From: Kiritimatiellales bacterium | GTDB lineage: Bacteria; Verrucomicrobiota; Kiritimatiellia; Kiritimatiellales; Pontiellaceae | Assembly (NCBI GenBank): GCA_030630445.1 | Contig: DAOVNC010000057.1 | Coordinates: 1 to 12,608 of the forward strand | Reading direction: 5' to 3' | DNA: 12,608 bases | Part shown: piece after piece, positions 8,505 to 12,608 of the stretch | Layout: the number at the start of each line of letters is the position of its first letter | Position numbering within the stretch: position 1 is the first letter of the stretch | Made by a program: the position numbers and the translations under genes | The notes under the pieces: generated by a model | The model's database searches: none | Told to the model about the DNA's origin: nothing | The model's input: the letters and a program-made list of their open reading frames with translations, nothing else

Positions 8505-10925
8505 ATGATCATGCATTTTTGGGACTGGGCAATTGTATTGGGTTTGCTGGGGTTAATGACCTTTGCGGCATTGAGTACCCGCAAATATAACAAGGGGGTC
8601 GTCGACTTTCTCTCCGCGGGCCGTTGCGCCCGCAAGTATGTCCTCGGGGTGGCCGAAGGCCTCTCCTGCGTCGGAGCCATCACGATCGTGGCTTGGTTCG
8701 AAGCGTTCTATCGCGGCGGGTTTTCCGTGGCCTGGTGGACGATGGTGACGTTGCTTGCGCAGGTTGTCGTAGCGATGTCCGGCTGGATTGCCTACCGCTA
8801 CCGCCAGACCCGCGCAATGACGCTCGCGCAGATTCTTGAAATGCGCTACAGCAAAAACTTCCGCGTCTTCGCCGGCTTCGTGATCTTTATTTCCGGTACG
8901 CTTAACTTTGGTCTTTTCCCTGCGATCGCCGGCCGATTCTTCCAGTACTATTTCGGGTGGGAGCCGGTCATGTATGCCATGGGCGGAATGGAAATCGACC
9001 TCGTCTATGCCGGCATCATGGCTGCACTGACGGTCATCGCCCTCTTCTTTGTATTCGCGGGCGGCCAAATTACCATTATGCTTACAGATTTTATTCAGGG
9101 CACCTTTGCCAATATCTGCCTTTCGATCATCGTCGTGTTTATTCTCCTTACGGTTCCATGGACCAAGATTGTCGACACCATCGGGCAGCGTGATGCGGTG
9201 GATATCAACCCAATTGTTGCCGTTCAAAGCGCAGAAGACTTCACCACCATTAAGGCGTTGGCCATAGAGGGGGTTCCTTCGAACGAAAAATATATGTTCT
9301 CAGATGTTACGCTGAAGAAATTGGCCGCTGGCGAACTTAAGATGGACAAGGTTATTGCCACCATTACCCCTTCGACACCGCTTCTCTCAGGTACTGATTA
9401 TTCAGCAACCTTCTCTTATAAAGCAGCGGACGACAACCAATACACCATGGTTGTGATGAGTAAAGATGGTCGTCAAGAATCAGAAACATTTGTTCTTCCA
9501 TCAACAGGCGGTGAAGCAAAAGAGACAACCCTCTCCTTCAAAAGCACGAACATTGGCTTGTGTGAGCTGTTTTTCGTTCAAGGGGGCGCTGCGGCAACGG
9601 GTTTTGCGTTAACCACGCCGGTTAAAATTGACGTTAAAAAAGGTCAATCGATGCTGAATCCATTTAGTTCTTCGGGCACAAAGGATTTCAACTGGAGCTT
9701 TTTCCTGATTCAGGCGCTGGTTATCTTCTGGACCTACAAAGCATGGCAGGGAACTCAGGGCTACTACAGCGCGGCGATCAATGCGCACGAGGCCCGCATG
9801 GGCGGCGTAGTTGGAAACATGCGCATTATGGTTCAAAACATGATGTTGCTAATCATTCCCATTGCGGCGTATGCCATTTTGTTTGATAAGGCTGGCTCCA
9901 CCGTGGCGACGGAAGTCACAGAGCGCATGGCGGCCTTGCCAAGCGTCACGATGCAAAATCAATTGCGGACTACACTCGTGCTGACCAAGTTGCTTCCCGT
10001 GGGGCTAATTGGTGCTTTTGCGGCGGTCATGATGGCGGCCTTCATCGGAACAAACGGAACCTACATGCACTCATGGGGCTCCATCTTTGTTCAAGATATT
10101 TATATGCCAATGCGTCGTAAGAAGAAGGCATTATCTCCAACCGAGCACTTTAAGACGCTTAAATGGGCGATTGCTGGCGTGGGTATCTTCGCCTTCTTCT
10201 ACAGCCTGTTCTTCGAGCAAAGTGAATCGATTCTCATGTACTTTGCATTGACTGGAACGATCTGGTTGGGCGGAGCCGGCGCTGTAATTGCACTGGGACT
10301 TTACTGGAAACGCGGAACCACTGCGGGGGCATACACCTCGATTCTCACAGGTATGGTTGTGGCGATCGTTGGTTTTGTTTGCCAGCGCAACTGGGTTGCC
10401 TGGACGGGTGTGGATTTCCCCCTAAACTCACAATACATGATGTTGGTGGCATTGGTTCTTTCAACCGTTTTATACACCATCGTTTCATTGATCACCTGTC
10501 GTGAGCCACACAACATGGATAAATTGCTGCACCGGGGTGAGTATGCGGCGGAAGACTCAACCGAAAAAGCGAAGCATTCGGGCAAAGGAAAACAAAAACG
10601 TACGCTCCTTCAACTCATTGGCATCGATGCGGACTTTAGCTTCCTCGACAAGATTCTCTACATCTTCGTCACCAGCTGGTCGTTCATCATGTCGGCCATT
10701 TTCATCATCGGCCTTGTGCTGCACAAGATGGGTAAGATGACGCTAGAATCATGGACAAGCTTCTGGCACGGATATGTGATCGTGGCGGTTTCTCTAGGCA
10801 TCATCACCACCATCTGGTTCAGCATCGGCGGCTTCGTCGATCTCGCCGACCTGCTCAAGCGCCTGAAGCACCAGAGCCTCGATGAACACGACGATGGATC
10901 CGTAGAGAAAGAAGGGGAAGCATAA
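8505..10925 (+). CDS. Sodium:solute symporter (SSS family), putative galacto-N-biose importer with extracytoplasmic insert
   Basis: Inner-membrane SSS/SLC5-type transporter of 806 residues, longer than usual. Hydrophobic helices lie near residues 5-22, 45-65, 73-95, 115-138, 162-183 and 197-218, then ~395-415, ~435-455, ~490-515, ~545-562, ~573-595, ~600-622 and ~640-660, with two more near the C-terminus (~725-745 and ~757-780). Family blocks include NAHEARMGGVVGNMR, HSWGSIFVQDIY and GGAGAVIALGLYWKRGTTAGAY. Residues ~232-385 form a soluble insertion in the loop after helix 6, which the positive-inside rule places outside. The long LLHRGEYA segment and C-terminal helix pair are typical of PVC members. 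Substrate is inferred from its place between a GH101 and a GH112: a released Gal-GalNAc disaccharide. At the position of the Na2-site serine pair it has Gly515-Thr516. The stop codon overlaps the next start (TAATG). Confidence 0.9.
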   Translation: MIMHFWDWAIVLGLLGLMTFAALSTRKYNKGVVDFLSAGRCARKYVLGVAEGLSCVGAITIVAWFEAFYRGGFSVAWWTMVTLLAQVVVAMSGWIAYRYRQTRAMTLAQILEMRYSKNFRVFAGFVIFISGTLNFGLFPAIAGRFFQYYFGWEPVMYAMGGMEIDLVYAGIMAALTVIALFFVFAGGQITIMLTDFIQGTFANICLSIIVVFILLTVPWTKIVDTIGQRDAVDINPIVAVQSAEDFTTIKALAIEGVPSNEKYMFSDVTLKKLAAGELKMDKVIATITPSTPLLSGTDYSATFSYKAADDNQYTMVVMSKDGRQESETFVLPSTGGEAKETTLSFKSTNIGLCELFFVQGGAAATGFALTTPVKIDVKKGQSMLNPFSSSGTKDFNWSFFLIQALVIFWTYKAWQGTQGYYSAAINAHEARMGGVVGNMRIMVQNMMLLIIPIAAYAILFDKAGSTVATEVTERMAALPSVTMQNQLRTTLVLTKLLPVGLIGAFAAVMMAAFIGTNGTYMHSWGSIFVQDIYMPMRRKKKALSPTEHFKTLKWAIAGVGIFAFFYSLFFEQSESILMYFALTGTIWLGGAGAVIALGLYWKRGTTAGAYTSILTGMVVAIVGFVCQRNWVAWTGVDFPLNSQYMMLVALVLSTVLYTIVSLITCREPHNMDKLLHRGEYAAEDSTEKAKHSGKGKQKRTLLQLIGIDADFSFLDKILYIFVTSWSFIMSAIFIIGLVLHKMGKMTLESWTSFWHGYVIVAVSLGIITTIWFSIGGFVDLADLLKRLKHQSLDEHDDGSVEKEGEA
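9198..9650 (+). other. Beta-rich extracytoplasmic insertion domain within the symporter
   Basis: This codes for residues ~232-382 of the symporter, between helix 6 (ending VPWTKIVDTIGQR) and the familiar SMLNPF segment that leads into helix 7. Ordinary members of the subfamily have only a short loop here. The segment is hydrophilic with alternating strand-like patterns (TDYSATFSY, QYTMVVMS, CELFFV, VKIDVKK), as in carbohydrate-binding jelly-rolls. Its base composition is lower in GC than the operon flanks (27-28 of 60 in three lines counted by hand). Domain boundaries are estimates. Confidence 0.65.
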
Positions 10926-10927
10926 TG
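10911..10927 (+). promoter_or_regulatory. Ribosome-binding site and TAATG overlap coupling symporter to GH112
   Basis: GAAGGGGAAG (10911-10920) inside the last symporter codons stands about six bases before the ATG at 10925. That ATG shares its A with the symporter stop TAA (10923-10925). Such an overlap normally means translational coupling, and so fixed co-expression of importer and phosphorylase. Confidence 0.8.
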
Positions 10928-12608
10928 AGTAACGAATCCAAAGGGCGCGTAACGCTTCCCGCCGAGACCGGCGCGAAGGATACCGTGGTTGAGCTCTTCG
11001 ACCGCTGGGGTGCCGACTATATCCGCGACAGCGACGGCACCCTGCTGTCGCAAGAGCTGATCGAACTGGGCCACAAGGTCTATTCCACCGTCTGCATTGT
11101 GCGTTCCGATCAGGAATATCCCCGCGAAAACCCCGACGCGTTGCATCAGAAATTCCTGATGTCCGCGCCGGTTACCGCGGAATCCCCCTCGGTGGAGATC
11201 GATCCGCTGGCCACCTACTATGCGGAGAAATACCGCCTCGACCTCGACCTCGATCACGATTTCAAGCGCTGGTGGCAGGTCATCGACCGCACCACCGGTG
11301 AAGTCGTACCGGCCGACCGGTGGAACCTGAACACCGAAAGCGGCATCGTCACCGCCGAAGGCATCGAACCGTGGCATTCGTACACCGTCAACTTCCTCGT
11401 CTACCAGACATGGGATACGACCTCCATGTACAATCACATCCAGAACAGCTGGACCACGCCGCCCGTCATCAGCATTGATCCCTACCACAAGAAAACCTGG
11501 GACCACCTGATGGGGTACTTCGACAATTGGCTCGAAGAACACGAATATACCTCCGTGGCGCGCCTGACGACGCTGGCCTTCCACTTCTGCGTTGATTCCG
11601 ACCAGAATGCCGTCGATAAGTTCCGTGACTGGACCGGCTACCAGGATACCATCAGCGTTGCCGCCCTCGAAGACTTCGAGAAGCGCTTCGGCTATGCCCT
11701 GACCTCCGAGGACTTCGTGGACCAAGGCTACTACAATGCCACCTACCGCGTGCCGAGCAAAGCCTATCGCGACTGGATGACCTTCATCCAGGACTTTACC
11801 GTCAAGTTCGGCAAGGCACTCGTCGAGAAGGTTCACGCGGCAGGCAAACAGGCCGGCATCTTCTGGGGCGACCACTGGATCGGCGCTGAGTTCTACCATC
11901 CCTCCTACCAGGAAATTGGAATCGACATTAACATCGGCGCCGTCGAGGATGGTGTGGCCCTGCGTCGTTTGGCCGACACCCCCGGCCCGCAGACCAAGGA
12001 AATTCGGCTCTATCCCTATTTCTTTCCGGATGTCTTCCACGAAGGTGGCGACCCCACGGGCGAGTCGCTTGACAACTGGATGAAGATCCGCCGCGCGTTG
12101 CTGCGCATGCCGGTCGACCGCATCGGCTACGGCGGCTACCTCACCCTCGCCGCCAAGTTCCCCGACTTTGTCAAGCAGGTCGAAGAACTATGCAACGAGT
12201 TCCGCGATATTCGTGAACGGACTGCCGGCGAGCTGTCGCAACGTTTGCCGATCAAGGTGGCTGTACTGAGCAGCTGGGGCTGGCTGCGGGCCTGGATCAA
12301 CTACACCAACCCGCACCAAAAGTTTCTGGACAAGCGTCCCGACGTTACCGTCATCGCCGGTTCCAACATGCTCGAATCCCTCTCCGGTCTGCCGGTTGAA
12401 GTAAGCTTCCTGAGCTTCGACGAAATCCGAGAGGGTGGGGTGCCGTCCGACGTGGATGTAATCATCAACGCCGGTACCGGCGACACGGCTTGGAGTGGTG
12501 GACGCGAATGGGCCGACCCCGCCATCATCGGCCCCGTGCGCAAGTGGGTCGCCGAAGGCGGCGGATTCCTTGGGCTAACCGATCCCGCCGGCCACCAGCA
12601 CCAAGGCC
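10925..12608 (+). CDS. GH112 galacto-N-biose/lacto-N-biose-type phosphorylase, partial (3' end cut)
   Basis: Cytoplasmic phosphorylase predicted to split Gal-beta-1,3-HexNAc with phosphate into alpha-Gal-1-P and the free HexNAc. 561 codons are present of an expected ~720-750; the frame is open to the right edge. No signal peptide. It follows the Bifidobacterium longum enzyme closely: GRVTLP and GADYIRDSDGT at the start (Arg34 equals Arg32), MYNH (Asn170 equals Asn166), RVPSKAYRDWM, the catalytic acid in FWGDHWIG (Asp316 equals Asp313), YPYFFPDVFHEG, DRIGYGGYLTLAAKFPDF, then an alpha/beta domain (VAVLSSWG, LESLSGLPVEVSFLSFDEI, DVIINAGTGDTAWSGG). The window therefore holds the TIM barrel and most of the second domain. 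Family members act on galacto-N-biose, lacto-N-biose or Gal-beta-1,4-rhamnose; GH101 next door argues for galacto-N-biose. Residue Thr166 replaces Val162 of the B. longum enzyme. Third gene of the operon. Confidence 0.93.
   Translation, partial: MSNESKGRVTLPAETGAKDTVVELFDRWGADYIRDSDGTLLSQELIELGHKVYSTVCIVRSDQEYPRENPDALHQKFLMSAPVTAESPSVEIDPLATYYAEKYRLDLDLDHDFKRWWQVIDRTTGEVVPADRWNLNTESGIVTAEGIEPWHSYTVNFLVYQTWDTTSMYNHIQNSWTTPPVISIDPYHKKTWDHLMGYFDNWLEEHEYTSVARLTTLAFHFCVDSDQNAVDKFRDWTGYQDTISVAALEDFEKRFGYALTSEDFVDQGYYNATYRVPSKAYRDWMTFIQDFTVKFGKALVEKVHAAGKQAGIFWGDHWIGAEFYHPSYQEIGIDINIGAVEDGVALRRLADTPGPQTKEIRLYPYFFPDVFHEGGDPTGESLDNWMKIRRALLRMPVDRIGYGGYLTLAAKFPDFVKQVEELCNEFRDIRERTAGELSQRLPIKVAVLSSWGWLRAWINYTNPHQKFLDKRPDVTVIAGSNMLESLSGLPVEVSFLSFDEIREGGVPSDVDVIINAGTGDTAWSGGREWADPAIIGPVRKWVAEGGGFLGLTDPAGHQHQG

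Noticed and set aside
10658..12040. A 460-codon minus-strand frame over the end of the symporter and GH112
   Set aside because: It is antisense to two genes with clear family motifs and is explained by codon bias.

Overview
This looks like a chromosomal piece of a marine or sediment bacterium of the PVC superphylum, most likely Kiritimatiellota (Pontiella-like). That is an inference from the gene types: a secreted formylglycine-generating-enzyme-like protein with an N-terminal PEGA-like module, a PVC-style sodium:solute symporter with extra C-terminal helices, and a large secreted glycosidase with discoidin and jelly-roll modules. No rRNA or other taxonomic marker is present. The coding strands are moderately GC-rich (hand counts of sample 60-base lines give about 55-60%).

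Layout. On the minus strand, 1-883 holds the 5' part of a secreted FGE-like gene that runs off the left edge. Divergent from it is rph (RNase PH, 1083-1865). The 332-base gap 1866-2197 holds an 88-base imperfect palindrome built from four GGCARAAT motifs and a strong intrinsic terminator with a UUCG loop. Next come a secreted DUF2202 ferritin-like gene (2198-2809), a perfect-stem terminator (2830-2866) and a probable two-helix membrane peptide (2956-3210). On the minus strand lies icd (3357-4619), an isocitrate dehydrogenase whose coenzyme-pocket residues are those of NAD-dependent rather than NADP-dependent enzymes. A 310-base divergent spacer separates it from a plus-strand operon that fills the rest of the window.

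The operon is the main interest. A secreted GH101 endo-alpha-N-acetylgalactosaminidase (4930-8460) would release Gal-beta-1,3-GalNAc (galacto-N-biose) from mucin-type O-glycans. A sodium:solute symporter (8505-10925) would carry the intact disaccharide inward. A cytoplasmic GH112 phosphorylase (10925 to the right edge, incomplete) would split it with phosphate to Gal-1-P and GalNAc. The genes are 44 bases apart and then overlap in TAATG. The logic matches the bifidobacterial galacto-N-biose pathway, but with a sodium symporter in place of the ABC importer. The symporter also carries a ~150-residue insertion on the predicted outer face. That insertion resembles the last module of the GH101 enzyme, which suggests a substrate-capturing transporter domain.
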